Below, one piece after another: positions 33,862-42,796 of a stretch of DNA of 43,046 nucleotides. The stretch spans positions 137,205 to 180,250 of the forward strand of contig NZ_MUHA01000025.1 of assembly GCF_002217355.1 (NCBI RefSeq). The letters are read 5' to 3'. The notes beneath the pieces were generated by a model, which was not told the DNA's origin, ran no database searches, and worked only from the letters and a program-made list of their open reading frames with translations. This DNA is from Flavobacterium oncorhynchi (GTDB lineage: Bacteria > Bacteroidota > Bacteroidia > Flavobacteriales > Flavobacteriaceae). Made by a program: the position numbers and the translations under genes. Positions within the stretch are counted from its first letter, which is position 1. Every line of letters starts with the position of its first letter.

Positions 33862-34425
33862 TTAAATTCTTAATGAACCGCGAAATCCTCTCGCAGCATA
33901 ATACGAATCTGCTCCATTATGATATACAAAAACAGTATTATAACGAAAATCTGAAAAAACAGCTCCGCCGAGTTTTCTAATATCCGCAGGCGTTTTGATC
34001 CAACTTGAAGTTTTAGTATCAAACTTACCCAATTTCTGCAGCTCTTTATATTCTGATTCATTCAAAATTTGAATTCCCATTTCCTCTGCCATATTTATGG
34101 CACTGTCTTTAGGTTTGTGTTCTTTTCTTTTTTCAAGTGCTTCATGATCGTAACAAATACTTCGACGTCCTTTTGGGCTTTCTGGCGAACAGTCATAAAA
34201 AATATATTCGTCCGTTTCCGAATCGTAACCTACAACATCTGGTTCACCTTCTGTTCTTTCCATTTCATCAAGCGACCATAATTTCTCTGGATTTGCTTTT
34301 AGTTTTGCTTCGACTTTACTCCAATTAATTCCTTGATGTCTATTCAAATTTTTCAAAAAACGAGTTTCCAAAACCTTAAGCAGTTCTTCGGTTCCTTCTG
34401 GCGATAGTTTATTAGCAGTATTCAT
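33862..34425 (-). CDS. DUF4256-family protein
   Basis: This 187-residue cytosolic protein matches the DUF4256 family, with features such as LLKVLETRFLKNLNRHQGI, WSLDEMERTEGEPDVVGYD, DCSPESPKGRRSICYDHEAL and the C-terminal FVYHNGADSYYAARGFRGSL. No function has been assigned to the family. It lies 39 bases downstream of the YdeI-like gene on the same strand and could be co-transcribed with it. Confidence 0.85.
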   Translation of the reverse strand: MNTANKLSPEGTEELLKVLETRFLKNLNRHQGINWSKVEAKLKANPEKLWSLDEMERTEGEPDVVGYDSETDEYIFYDCSPESPKGRRSICYDHEALEKRKEHKPKDSAINMAEEMGIQILNESEYKELQKLGKFDTKTSSWIKTPADIRKLGGAVFSDFRYNTVFVYHNGADSYYAARGFRGSLRI

Positions 34426-34464
34426 AATCTTTTATTTTTTATTTTGAACGTTCCCTTAAATAAA

Positions 34465-35058
34465 TTAATCTTTCAATCCTTTTCCTTCTAAAATCTGAGG
34501 AATATTTTTCTCGACTCTTGATTCTCTGGTTTTAGATTGTTTGGGCTGCGAAAAATGCAGTAAATAGGCTCGTTGTCTTCCAGGTGTTAATGCCTGAAAT
34601 GCTTTTTTTAAGTTAGGCATTTCATCTAACTTCTTTTGAAACTCTGCAGAAACCTCAAAATCGGTTGTCTCTTTCAATTCAACTTTCAAACCCGCTTTTT
34701 CAATTTCGATTGCCTGATAAATGTAGGTTTTCAAAATCGCCTTTTGATCGATTATTTCTTTAAGATTCGTAAATCTAATTTGACGTGCTGCCTGAACATT
34801 TTCAGATTGTTGAATTAAAATACCGTTAGTATCTTTTAATAAAGCGCCTTTAAAAAATAAAAAAGCACAATACTCTTTAAACTCATGTATTAAAACAATA
34901 TTACTTTTTCCTAAAGTATAACAAGGGGTTCCCCACTTTAATTCTTCGGTAAGCTGACAATCGAGGGCAATTTCTCGAAGTTGTTCCAATTCCTTTTGCC
35001 ACTTTTCGACTTTATCAAAATAAAAATCAACTTTAGGATTCTCGTTGCCTTTTGTCAT
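34465..35058 (-). CDS. YdeI/OmdA-family protein
   Basis: This 197-residue protein has an N-terminal DUF1801-like domain (ELREIALDCQLTEELKWGTPCYTLGKSNIVLIHEFKEY region) and a C-terminal YdeI/OmdA motif with LTPGRQRAYLLHFSQPKQSKTRESRVEK. Relatives such as Bacillus YdeI are of uncertain function, with stress resistance proposed for some. It is predicted cytosolic and lies upstream of the DUF4256 gene on the same strand. Confidence 0.85.
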   Translation of the reverse strand: MTKGNENPKVDFYFDKVEKWQKELEQLREIALDCQLTEELKWGTPCYTLGKSNIVLIHEFKEYCAFLFFKGALLKDTNGILIQQSENVQAARQIRFTNLKEIIDQKAILKTYIYQAIEIEKAGLKVELKETTDFEVSAEFQKKLDEMPNLKKAFQALTPGRQRAYLLHFSQPKQSKTRESRVEKNIPQILEGKGLKD

Positions 35059-35195
35059 GAAATTTCACTTTAGGTTAGTACCTTTTTAAACTCTATACTT
35101 TTGCTAATTTAGAAAAAATCCTATTAAAGAAATATGTTCTTTAATTATTTAAAAAGCATAATAAACGAATGGGGCATTAAAATTTGGATAAAATA

Positions 35196-36527
35196 CTATT
35201 CAACCAAACAAATCTCGAAAACAGTTTTTCCATTTTCGTTTTTATTTGCAATATAGCCGCCGTGTGCTTCAACAATATTTTTAGATAATGTTAAACCAAT
35301 TCCTGCACCTTCATTTCTTGTTGTAAAAAACGGCAGGAATATTTTGTTTTCTATTTCCTTTTCTACTCCAATTCCAGTATCAATTATTCTGATAAAAGTT
35401 CTGTTTTCTTTGGCTTCAGCCGAAATTATAATTTGCTTTTCGCTGCTGTTTTTTAAAGCATGAATCGAATTTGTGAGCAAATTAATTAATACTTGTTCCA
35501 TTTGATGTGCATCAACATTAATCCTGTATTTAAACGAAATTGTATTTACTATACTTATTTGCTGCTCAACAAATAATGGATTCATAATTTGAATGCAATT
35601 ATCAATTAAATACTGCAGTTCTGTTTTCTCTTTTTGGGGAGAAGGCAGCATGGCAAGTTTTCGATAACCTTCGACAAATTTTTGCAAATGATCGCTTCTT
35701 CTCAGCATAGTTTCGACACTATTTTTTACATCTTCTAAGTCTTCTGCTGACAGCGAATCTTGATCAACTAAATCTTGTAAATTTTGGCAAATAGATCGAA
35801 TTGGCGTTATCGAATTTAAAAGTTCATGCGAAATGACTTTCATTAAATTTACCCAAGCTTCTTTTTCTTTTTTCTCGACAACGTTCTGAATCGAATCGAG
35901 GAGTACAATACAATAATCACGTTCAAAAATTTCAGTTCGCGAAGCCTGCAAAACAAATGTCTGCTGATTTTGTTCGTTTACCCTAATTTCTATTGATGTT
36001 TTTATTTCCTGAAAATCATCCTTTTCAATGATTTCACATAAAGCAGGAAGCTGGTTTTTAAGATATTTCCATCTTGAAACTTTTGGAACATTAAAATAGG
36101 AAGAAAAATAATCGTTCATTAAAAAAACATTCCACTCCTTTTCTTGCTTCTGCAGAATAACAATTCCAGTTTCAATATTATTTAGAATTGAACGATAAAT
36201 AATATCTTTCGAAACCTGTTCATTTTGCCTGTTCTTCATCGTATCATACAATTGAAACAGTTCGGTATAATTTTTATCAATTTTATGTTTGGTAAAATCT
36301 GACGTGAAATCATTTTGCAAAATCGATGAAATGGTTTTGTCATAGAGCAAAATAAAATTGCGGACATAAAAATACATTTCACGAGCCATTAGGAAAACTA
36401 TAAAAAGTCCAAAAATACCAGTAAACAGCAATCCTATTTTAAAAAAATAAATAGAAAATTCGATTCCAATGACAATTAAAATCAATCGGAAAAACAGCAA
36501 TTTATAAGTTTGAAAAGTTTTAAACAT
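35196..36527 (-). CDS. Membrane sensor histidine kinase
   Basis: This 443-residue kinase has two N-terminal membrane helices (about residues 9-50) with almost no periplasmic loop, then a PAS-like domain (about 110-215). The phosphoacceptor is H234 in VISHELLNSITPIRSI. The ATPase domain has the N box with LLTNSIHALKN, G1 DTGIGV and G2 GAGIGLTLS. The layout is like NtrY-type kinases and suggests sensing in or near the membrane. The start codon follows the response regulator stop codon by one base, so the pair is co-expressed and should form a two-component system. Confidence 0.93.
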   Translation of the reverse strand: MFKTFQTYKLLFFRLILIVIGIEFSIYFFKIGLLFTGIFGLFIVFLMAREMYFYVRNFILLYDKTISSILQNDFTSDFTKHKIDKNYTELFQLYDTMKNRQNEQVSKDIIYRSILNNIETGIVILQKQEKEWNVFLMNDYFSSYFNVPKVSRWKYLKNQLPALCEIIEKDDFQEIKTSIEIRVNEQNQQTFVLQASRTEIFERDYCIVLLDSIQNVVEKKEKEAWVNLMKVISHELLNSITPIRSICQNLQDLVDQDSLSAEDLEDVKNSVETMLRRSDHLQKFVEGYRKLAMLPSPQKEKTELQYLIDNCIQIMNPLFVEQQISIVNTISFKYRINVDAHQMEQVLINLLTNSIHALKNSSEKQIIISAEAKENRTFIRIIDTGIGVEKEIENKIFLPFFTTRNEGAGIGLTLSKNIVEAHGGYIANKNENGKTVFEICLVE

Positions 36528-36528
36528 A

Positions 36529-37878
36529 TTAACTTATATTGATATTATACTTCTCTAAACGTCGGTACAACGAACCCCTTGACAATCCCAAATCATCAGC
36601 CGTTTTACTAATATTATTGCCGTTTTTAAAAAGTGCTTTTTCTATTGCCGTTTTTTCTACTGAAGAAAGCTGAATGTCATCTGCGCTTTCATCATAAGGC
36701 GTTATAATTTCTAAATCCAAATCAGAAACAGAAATGAGATTGTTTTCGCAAAGAATTACTGCGCGTTCAATTTTATTTTCCATTTCACGAATATTTCCAT
36801 TCCAAGCATGTTTTTCAATTTGTTCCAAAACTTTTTTATCAAAAGTAATTTCACCTCTTCCATACTTTACTGCCATTTTTTCTAAAAGATATTCTGCCAG
36901 CGGAATTTTATCTTCGTTTCGTTCTCTTAACGGAGGCAGAACAATTTCCATGGTGTTGATTCGATAATACAAATCTTCCCTGAAATTTTTATCGGCAGCT
37001 TCTAATTTTAAATTTAAATTGGTTGCCGTTATAATTCGAACATTTAGAGGTCTGGCTTTTGTTTCACCCAATCTTGTCACGGTTTTAGTTTGAATAACCT
37101 GCAATAATTTTGATTGCAGATGCAAAGGCACATTTCCGATTTCATCTAAAAAAATAGTTCCATTTTGCGCCATCTCAAAACGTCCCGGCGTATCGATTTT
37201 AGCATCTGTAAAAGCGCCTTTTGCATAACCAAACAATTCACTTTCAAAAATATTTGAATTCAACGAACCTAAATCAACCGCAATAAAAGGATTGTTTTTT
37301 CTTTCGGATTTAGTGTAAATATGATGTGCGAGAACAAATTTTCCCGTTCCGTTTTCGCCAAGAATCAAAACATTAGCGTCTGTTTTTGCCACTTTATCGG
37401 CTAATAAATAAGCTTTTTTTATAATCTCTGAAGTTCCTATGAAAAAATCTTTTTCAATTGCGGCCGTTTTTTGTTTTTTCTGATCTTTTCTAGATTTATC
37501 AACGGCTTGTTTTACTGATTCTAATAGTTTTATATTTTCCCATGGTTTTAAAATATAATCAAAAGCTCCCGATTTTAATCCTTCAACAGCAGTTTCGACT
37601 TTACCAAAAGCAGTCATTAAAATCACAACGGTTTTTGGAGAAAGTGTTTTTATCTCTTTTAAAAGATACAAGCCTTCTCTTCCATCTTCAAAACCAATTC
37701 TGTAATTCATGTCGAGTAAAACAACATCGATACTTTTTTCTGATAAAAATTCGACAATATTTTTTGGATTATTGAGTGTATAAATCTCTTCAAAGTACTT
37801 TTTCAAGTACACTTTTGATGCAAAAAGAATGTCTTCCTGATCGTCGATGATTAATATAGAAGCGTTTGTTTTTTTCAT
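36529..37878 (-). CDS. Sigma-54-dependent NtrC-family response regulator
   Basis: This 449-residue regulator has a receiver domain with phospho-acceptor D56 (VVLLDMNY), an AAA+ domain and a Fis-type HTH (about 410-449). Walker A is GENGTGK at residues 174-180. The sigma-54 contact loop reads GAFTDA at 221-226, a common variant of GAFTGA. It should activate sigma-54 promoters on phosphorylation by the neighbouring kinase. It is first in its operon. The divergent ABC exporter is the probable target, with a dyad-rich site and a TTGGCACG element in between. Confidence 0.95.
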   Translation of the reverse strand: MKKTNASILIIDDQEDILFASKVYLKKYFEEIYTLNNPKNIVEFLSEKSIDVVLLDMNYRIGFEDGREGLYLLKEIKTLSPKTVVILMTAFGKVETAVEGLKSGAFDYILKPWENIKLLESVKQAVDKSRKDQKKQKTAAIEKDFFIGTSEIIKKAYLLADKVAKTDANVLILGENGTGKFVLAHHIYTKSERKNNPFIAVDLGSLNSNIFESELFGYAKGAFTDAKIDTPGRFEMAQNGTIFLDEIGNVPLHLQSKLLQVIQTKTVTRLGETKARPLNVRIITATNLNLKLEAADKNFREDLYYRINTMEIVLPPLRERNEDKIPLAEYLLEKMAVKYGRGEITFDKKVLEQIEKHAWNGNIREMENKIERAVILCENNLISVSDLDLEIITPYDESADDIQLSSVEKTAIEKALFKNGNNISKTADDLGLSRGSLYRRLEKYNINIS

Positions 37879-37891
37879 TTTTGTTCGGTTT

Positions 37892-37919
37892 TGGACGAAA
37901 GCTGTCCATTTGTGGACAG
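37892..37919. promoter_or_regulatory. Candidate enhancer site for the NtrC-type regulator
   Basis: CTGTCCATTTGTGGACAG at 37902-37919 is a perfect seven-base inverted repeat with a four-base spacer. A further TGGAC at 37892-37896 pairs with GTCCA at 37904-37908, giving overlapping dyads. The site begins 14 bases upstream of the regulator gene and about 60 bases before the -24 element, a common distance for activator sites of NtrC-family proteins. Assignment is by position. Confidence 0.55.
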
Positions 37920-37978
37920 TTTAATTAGTATCGAAAAAATAAAAACGTAAAAATAAAGCAGTTACAGATTTTAAATTT

Positions 37979-37995
37979 TTGGCACGAAAATCACA
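37979..37995 (+). promoter_or_regulatory. Candidate sigma-54 promoter of the ABC exporter
   Basis: TTGGCACG at 37979-37986 matches the -24 element of sigma-54 promoters perfectly. After four bases, TCACA at 37991-37995 stands where TTGCA is expected, so the -12 element is degenerate. It points toward the ABC exporter genes about 160 bases downstream. Confidence 0.5.
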
Positions 37996-38156
37996 TTTAG
38001 ACTAATAAATCATCAAATATGAGAATCTTTTTTGCTGGTAAAAGTAACAAAAATAGACATTTATCAATTATATTGTAAACATCTAAATTTTTGAACTGTT
38101 TCTTTTACTTCGGCACTAAAAATAATCATCAAACATCAATCTTTAAAACAGCATTT

Positions 38157-38870
38157 ATGATCAGTATCACAAAACTTTCAAAAACTTTTAGAACTGAAGA
38201 AGTAGAAACAAAAGCATTAAGCGAAATTTCCTTAACAATAAATGAAGGCGACTTTATTTCGATTATGGGACCTTCTGGAAGTGGAAAATCGACATTATTA
38301 AATATCATCGGGTTATTAGACAGCGCCTCCGATGGAAGCTATAAATTACTGGATCGGGAAATGATTGGCACTAATGAAAAAGTAAAAACGAAAGTTCGAA
38401 AAGAAAACATTGGTTTTATTTTTCAGAATTTTAATTTAATTGATGAATTATCAGTTTATGATAATATTGAACTGCCGTTGCTTTACAATAAATTGCATTC
38501 TTTTGAAAGAAAGAAAAAAGTAGAAGATATAGCAGCCATATTAGGCATTTCGCATCGTTTAAAACATTTCCCACAGCAGCTGTCAGGCGGTCAGCAGCAG
38601 CGTGTTGCTGTAGCAAGAGCTTTGATTAATGATCCTAAAATTATTCTTGCCGATGAACCAACTGGAAATCTAGACAGTAAAAACGGAAATGAGGTAATGG
38701 AATTGCTAACTGATCTTCATGCAAGCGGGGCAACAATTTTAATGGTAACGCATTCTGATTATGATGCTTCGTTTTCGCAAAAGACAATTTTAATGAAAGA
38801 CGGAATCATTCTTTCAGAAAAATTAAATCATAAAAATGTTGATGTTTTCGCAACAACTTTAAACAACTAA
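38157..38870 (+). CDS. MacB/LolD-type ABC transporter ATPase
   Basis: This 237-residue ATPase has Walker A GPSGSGKST at residues 38-46, the signature LSGGQQQRVAVARAL, and Walker B ILADEPTGNLDS followed by the switch histidine in MVTHSDYD. The type is that of MacB, LolD and FtsE. The ATG at 38157 gives the standard beginning MISITKLSKTFRTEE; a TTG further upstream would add 22 unlikely residues. It lies four bases before the permease gene, so the two form an operon divergent from the two-component system. Confidence 0.94.
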   Translation: MISITKLSKTFRTEEVETKALSEISLTINEGDFISIMGPSGSGKSTLLNIIGLLDSASDGSYKLLDREMIGTNEKVKTKVRKENIGFIFQNFNLIDELSVYDNIELPLLYNKLHSFERKKKVEDIAAILGISHRLKHFPQQLSGGQQQRVAVARALINDPKIILADEPTGNLDSKNGNEVMELLTDLHASGATILMVTHSDYDASFSQKTILMKDGIILSEKLNHKNVDVFATTLNN

Positions 38871-38874
38871 GATC

Positions 38875-41298
38875 ATGCTGAAAAACTGGATTAACATATT
38901 TGTCTATCACATCAAAAACAACAAAGTCTTTACAGCTTTGAATGTTTTGGGTTTAAGCATTGGAATCGCGGGATTAATTTTTGCGATTTTATACTGGAAT
39001 GACGAACAGAGTTATGATCAATGGAATCCTAATAAAGACAATGTCTTTTTGGTAGCAAATCAAATGGATCCTACTACATATTGGGCTGCAAGTTCTGCTC
39101 CGATAGGATCTACAATAAAAAATACAAATCCTGAGGTTGAATCTTATTGTTATGTAAACGGAAATTACGAGAATGAAATCATTCATTATGACGGCAAAAA
39201 AATACAATCTGACAAAATTCTTGTGGCACAAAAAAACTTTTTTGACTATTTCCCCTATCAATTTATAGAAGGAAATGCAAAAACAGGTTTACCTGATGGC
39301 AACAGCATTTGTTTATCTGAAGATTTGGCCGCGCAGCTTTTTGGAAACAAAAGTGCATTTGGCAAAAAAATAATTTTACAAGATCAGGTTTTGGTTGTTA
39401 GAGGTGTTTATAAACTAGACAAAAAGTCGATTTTCAATCCTTCTTGTGTAGTCAATTTTATGGATTTAAGAGTAAAGAATACCATTCAGCAATGGGGAAA
39501 TTTTCAATTTATTCTTTTATTAAAACTAAAAAATCCAACTGATACTGGTTTAATTACCAAAAGTCTATCTAAAGTTTATTATGATAACATGACGGTACCT
39601 CAAGCCAAATTTCAAGGTATGGCTCCAGAAGAGTTTATAAAAAAATATGGACAAGTAAAGCCTCATTTAGAATCTTTAGCTTCTATTCGTTTGCATACCA
39701 AAACTGGCGGCCTTATAGAAACCAACGGAAATTATCAGCTTTTATTAATCTTTGTTGGTTTATCAATTCTAATCTTGATATTGTCTATTGTAAATTACAT
39801 TAATTCTGCTACTGCAAATGCTGTAAAAAGAGCAAAAGAAATTGGTGTCCGAAAAGTTATTGGAGCTTCTAAAGCGAATATAATACAACAGTTTATTTTT
39901 GAAACGGCTGTAATTTTATTGTTCTCCATTTTAATATCTCTTGTAATTGTTGAACTTTCAATTCCTTATTATAATGCTTTCTTAGAAAAAAACCTTGTAT
40001 TACAAGGCGGACAATTCTATCTGCAATTAGCTGTTATTTTTGTTGCAACTGTAATCGTCGCTGGAATATTTCCTGCAATTTATGTTTCGAATTTTGAAGT
40101 TTTAAAAGTCTTAAGAGGCAATTTTATTCGGAGTAAAAGTGGTGTCTGGCTTCGCAACGGAATGTTGATATTTCAATTTGCCGTAGCAGCTTTCTTTATT
40201 ATTGGGTCTTACATTGTATATCAGCAAATTGATTATATGAATTCTAAAGATTTAGGATTTAATGGAAACCAGATTCTTGACATCTCTTATCGAAACATCT
40301 ATGGCGAAAAAATTACAGATAAAAATCAATTTAGCAAATACAATAATATCAAAAACCAATTGCTTCGTATAAAAGGCGTAAAACAAGTTGCAGGCGGTGG
40401 CTTTGTTATGGGAAGAGGTGCTAAATCTGTAATTTCATATCATTATAAAGACATAAATATAGACGGGAGTAATATTCCTATTGATTTTGGACTTCTTGAA
40501 ATGATGAAAATAAAAATAGTTAAAGGGCGCTATTTAAATCCCGCATATTCTCAGGATACCATTAATTCAATGTTAATTAATGAAACCGCTTTAAAATTAT
40601 TAAACGAGAAAGATCCTATTGGTAAAAAAATAAACTGGGATGGGAAAGAAGCTATTATCGTGGGGGTTGTAAAAGATTTTAATATTGGACATCCTGGCGA
40701 AGCTGTACCGCCAATGTCAATATTTCATTTTAAAAGTGTATCGTGGTTTAGCGGCCTTTTGAACAATATTTATATAACAGCTGATCCTAAAACTATGCAG
40801 CAGACTATTGCTGATATAGAAAGTTTATGGTTAAAGAAAGTTGATACAGAATATCCTTTTATATATGATTTTGTAGATAAGGAATACAAAAGATCCTATA
40901 GCGGTTATGTAAAACAAAAGAATCTTTTTTCGTTACTAAACGTAATTGTTATTGTAATTGCTCTTATTGGTTTATTTGCTTTAGCGTCGTACTCTATCGA
41001 AAGACGTATGAAAGAAATCGCTATCCGAAAAACGCTTGGCGCCGAAACGAATGTTTTATTAAAGGAACTTTGCAAACAATATATTCTTTTTAGTATTATA
41101 GGATTTATGATCGCATTATTTCCCGCTTACTATTTATTAAACAAATGGTTAGAAAATTTTGCTTATAGAGTTTCTATTTCTATTTCACCCTTTTTAATTG
41201 GTTTTACCATTTTACTGCTGCTCACTCTCGCAGTAGTACTTTCAAGAGCGTATCAGGCTACCAAAGTTGATGTTTTACGATATTTAAAATACGAATAA
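38875..41298 (+). CDS. FtsX/MacB-type ABC permease
   Basis: This 807-residue permease has the duplicated layout common in Bacteroidota. An N-terminal membrane helix (residues 18-40) leads into a MacB-type periplasmic domain, then an FtsX core with LSILILILSIVNYINSATANAVKRAKEIGVRKVIGASK. A second periplasmic domain and a second FtsX core with IALIGLFALASYSIERRMKEIAIRKTLGAE follow. The repeated R-K-x-x-GA elements confirm duplication. Members move lipoproteins, peptides or drugs by mechanotransmission; no adaptor protein or TolC gene is adjacent, so the cargo is not known. Confidence 0.92.
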   Translation: MLKNWINIFVYHIKNNKVFTALNVLGLSIGIAGLIFAILYWNDEQSYDQWNPNKDNVFLVANQMDPTTYWAASSAPIGSTIKNTNPEVESYCYVNGNYENEIIHYDGKKIQSDKILVAQKNFFDYFPYQFIEGNAKTGLPDGNSICLSEDLAAQLFGNKSAFGKKIILQDQVLVVRGVYKLDKKSIFNPSCVVNFMDLRVKNTIQQWGNFQFILLLKLKNPTDTGLITKSLSKVYYDNMTVPQAKFQGMAPEEFIKKYGQVKPHLESLASIRLHTKTGGLIETNGNYQLLLIFVGLSILILILSIVNYINSATANAVKRAKEIGVRKVIGASKANIIQQFIFETAVILLFSILISLVIVELSIPYYNAFLEKNLVLQGGQFYLQLAVIFVATVIVAGIFPAIYVSNFEVLKVLRGNFIRSKSGVWLRNGMLIFQFAVAAFFIIGSYIVYQQIDYMNSKDLGFNGNQILDISYRNIYGEKITDKNQFSKYNNIKNQLLRIKGVKQVAGGGFVMGRGAKSVISYHYKDINIDGSNIPIDFGLLEMMKIKIVKGRYLNPAYSQDTINSMLINETALKLLNEKDPIGKKINWDGKEAIIVGVVKDFNIGHPGEAVPPMSIFHFKSVSWFSGLLNNIYITADPKTMQQTIADIESLWLKKVDTEYPFIYDFVDKEYKRSYSGYVKQKNLFSLLNVIVIVIALIGLFALASYSIERRMKEIAIRKTLGAETNVLLKELCKQYILFSIIGFMIALFPAYYLLNKWLENFAYRVSISISPFLIGFTILLLLTLAVVLSRAYQATKVDVLRYLKYE

Positions 41299-41332
41299 TC
41301 TAATTCTTTTAGATTGCCAAAAACTATTCACC

Positions 41333-41366
41333 AAAAACTCCTTAATTTTTTTAAGGAGTTTTTTTA
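41333..41366 (+). terminator. Terminator after ABC permease gene (shared stem type)
   Basis: ACTCCTTAA at 41337-41345 pairs with TTAAGGAGT at 41351-41359 around a TTTTT loop, followed by a T run. The stem is the same as that of the tRNA-Val terminator. It faces the convergent LpxA-like gene and may also stop it. Confidence 0.85.
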
Positions 41367-41398
41367 AGTTTTAAAATTCACTTTACAACTACACTTAA

Positions 41399-42169
41399 TT
41401 ATGACAATCCTTTTACAATTCCTCTTTTAGATTGTTTTATAAAATTAAGAATCAAATTTCTTTCTACACTTTCTTCAAATTGACTTTCAATTAATGCTAA
41501 CGCTAAAGTTGTATTTCTTTTTTCTTGAAAAATAATTCGATACATTTCTTTTAGTTCATTTATCTTCTCAATTTCGAATTTTCTTCTTTTCAGGCCAACG
41601 CTATTCAAACCAACATAACTCAAAGGTTCATATGCAGCCGTAATATATGGCGGAACATCCTTCACAACTCTGCTCATTCCAGAAATCATGCTATGGTCAC
41701 CAATATTTGAAAATTGATGTATGGCTGAAAAACCACTGATAATAGCCCAATCTCCAACAGTAACCTCGCCTGCCATTCCAACATTAAAACCAATGACACA
41801 ATTATTTCCAATAAAACAATCATGTCCAATATGAGCATTAGCCATAATCAAATTATGATCGCCAATTTTTGTTTTACCTTTAGAAGCTGTTCCTTTATTT
41901 ATCGTTACAAACTCGCGAATAATTGTTTCATTTCCGATCTCAAGTAATGAATATTCGCCCTTAAACTTTAAGTCTTGTGGATTTCCAGCTATTACTGATC
42001 CCGAGTGAATTTCGCAATTTTCACCAATTCTTGCACCGTTCAACAAAGTAACATTATTACCAATCCAAGTATTATCCCCAATAACAACATCATTTTCAAT
42101 AGTGGAAAAATTTCCGATACGAACATTGTTTCCAATTACAGCAGCATTTCCAATTACAGTATTTTTCAA
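41399..42169 (-). CDS. LpxA-like acyl-ACP acyltransferase
   Basis: This 256-residue left-handed beta-helix protein resembles UDP-N-acetylglucosamine acyltransferase. Hexapeptide repeats run from residue 5 to about 170. ETIIREFVTINKGT matches the LpxA signature, and H116 in AHIGHDCFIG corresponds to the catalytic histidine of E. coli LpxA. The C-terminal helix region has RRKFEIEKINELKEMYRIIF. No other lipid A genes are adjacent. In Bacteroidota the main lpxA usually sits with lpxD and lpxC-fabZ, so this may be a second paralogue, with an altered substrate. I leave the symbol blank for that reason. Confidence 0.82.
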   Translation of the reverse strand: MKNTVIGNAAVIGNNVRIGNFSTIENDVVIGDNTWIGNNVTLLNGARIGENCEIHSGSVIAGNPQDLKFKGEYSLLEIGNETIIREFVTINKGTASKGKTKIGDHNLIMANAHIGHDCFIGNNCVIGFNVGMAGEVTVGDWAIISGFSAIHQFSNIGDHSMISGMSRVVKDVPPYITAAYEPLSYVGLNSVGLKRRKFEIEKINELKEMYRIIFQEKRNTTLALALIESQFEESVERNLILNFIKQSKRGIVKGLS

Positions 42170-42233
42170 TATTTACTAATTTAATAAGTATACAAATATT
42201 GAAAAAAAGAAAATACCATTTTTTGACCTAATG

Positions 42234-42796
42234 TCAAGTAATTGAAGCCCGTATTCTACTTAAAGTTTCCTGACTAACACCAATAAGTGAAGCAATATCT
42301 TTCAACTTGGCTCTTTTTATAATTTGAGGAAATGACTCAAGAAGATATAAATACTTATGTTGAGCTGTCATTAATCTAAACTGATGATGAAACTCATTAA
42401 TCTTAGAGAGATAAAGTCGAAGTAATTTTAAGTGAAAACTAGAAAATAATGGATAGCGTAGCAAAATTTGCTCATCATCAAAAGATAAAGAGTATACAGT
42501 AGTTTCATCTGAAGTTTGAAAAATCTCAAATGATGGTTTTTGCTCAAAAAAACTACTCATCGAAGTAACAAATTGATTGTCGGTATAAATCCATTTTGTA
42601 ACCTCCACACTTTCTACTATAGAAAAACGTCGTATAGTACCGGATTTAATAAAATAGATTTTATCACATACTTTTCCTTCCTCAATAATTAATTCATTTT
42701 CTTAAACTTTTCTTCAACAAAATATTCTTTTATTGCATCTTCGGTTTCGTGATCCAGCTTTTGAAAGCTATTAATTACATTTATCAGTTCCTTCAT
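42234..42796 (-). pseudogene. Crp/Fnr-family regulator broken by a frameshift
   Basis: Translation from the ATG at 42796 gives MKELINVINSFQKLDHETED and stops at TAA after 36 residues, within EEKFKKMN. Adding one A to the A4 run (plus-strand T4 at 42697-42700) restores a continuous frame: KKNELIIEEGKVCDKIYFIKSG, then the Crp-type barrel and the C-terminal HTH (AKLKDIASLIGVSQETLSRIRASI). The restored length would be 187 residues, normal for the small Crp/Fnr-like regulators of this phylum. From here an internal start at 42608 would give only 124 residues lacking the first strands. A one-base deletion, recent or from sequencing, is the simplest cause. Confidence 0.8.

Noticed and set aside
37189..37218. 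GAFTDA instead of GAFTGA as a defective sigma-54 activator
   Set aside because: GAFTDA is a common functional variant, and all other AAA+ motifs are intact.
42690..42710. Programmed -1 frameshift in the Crp/Fnr-type gene
   Set aside because: The A4 run lacks a standard slippery heptamer in frame, and re-pairing of the tRNAs after a -1 slip would be poor, so a deletion is simpler.
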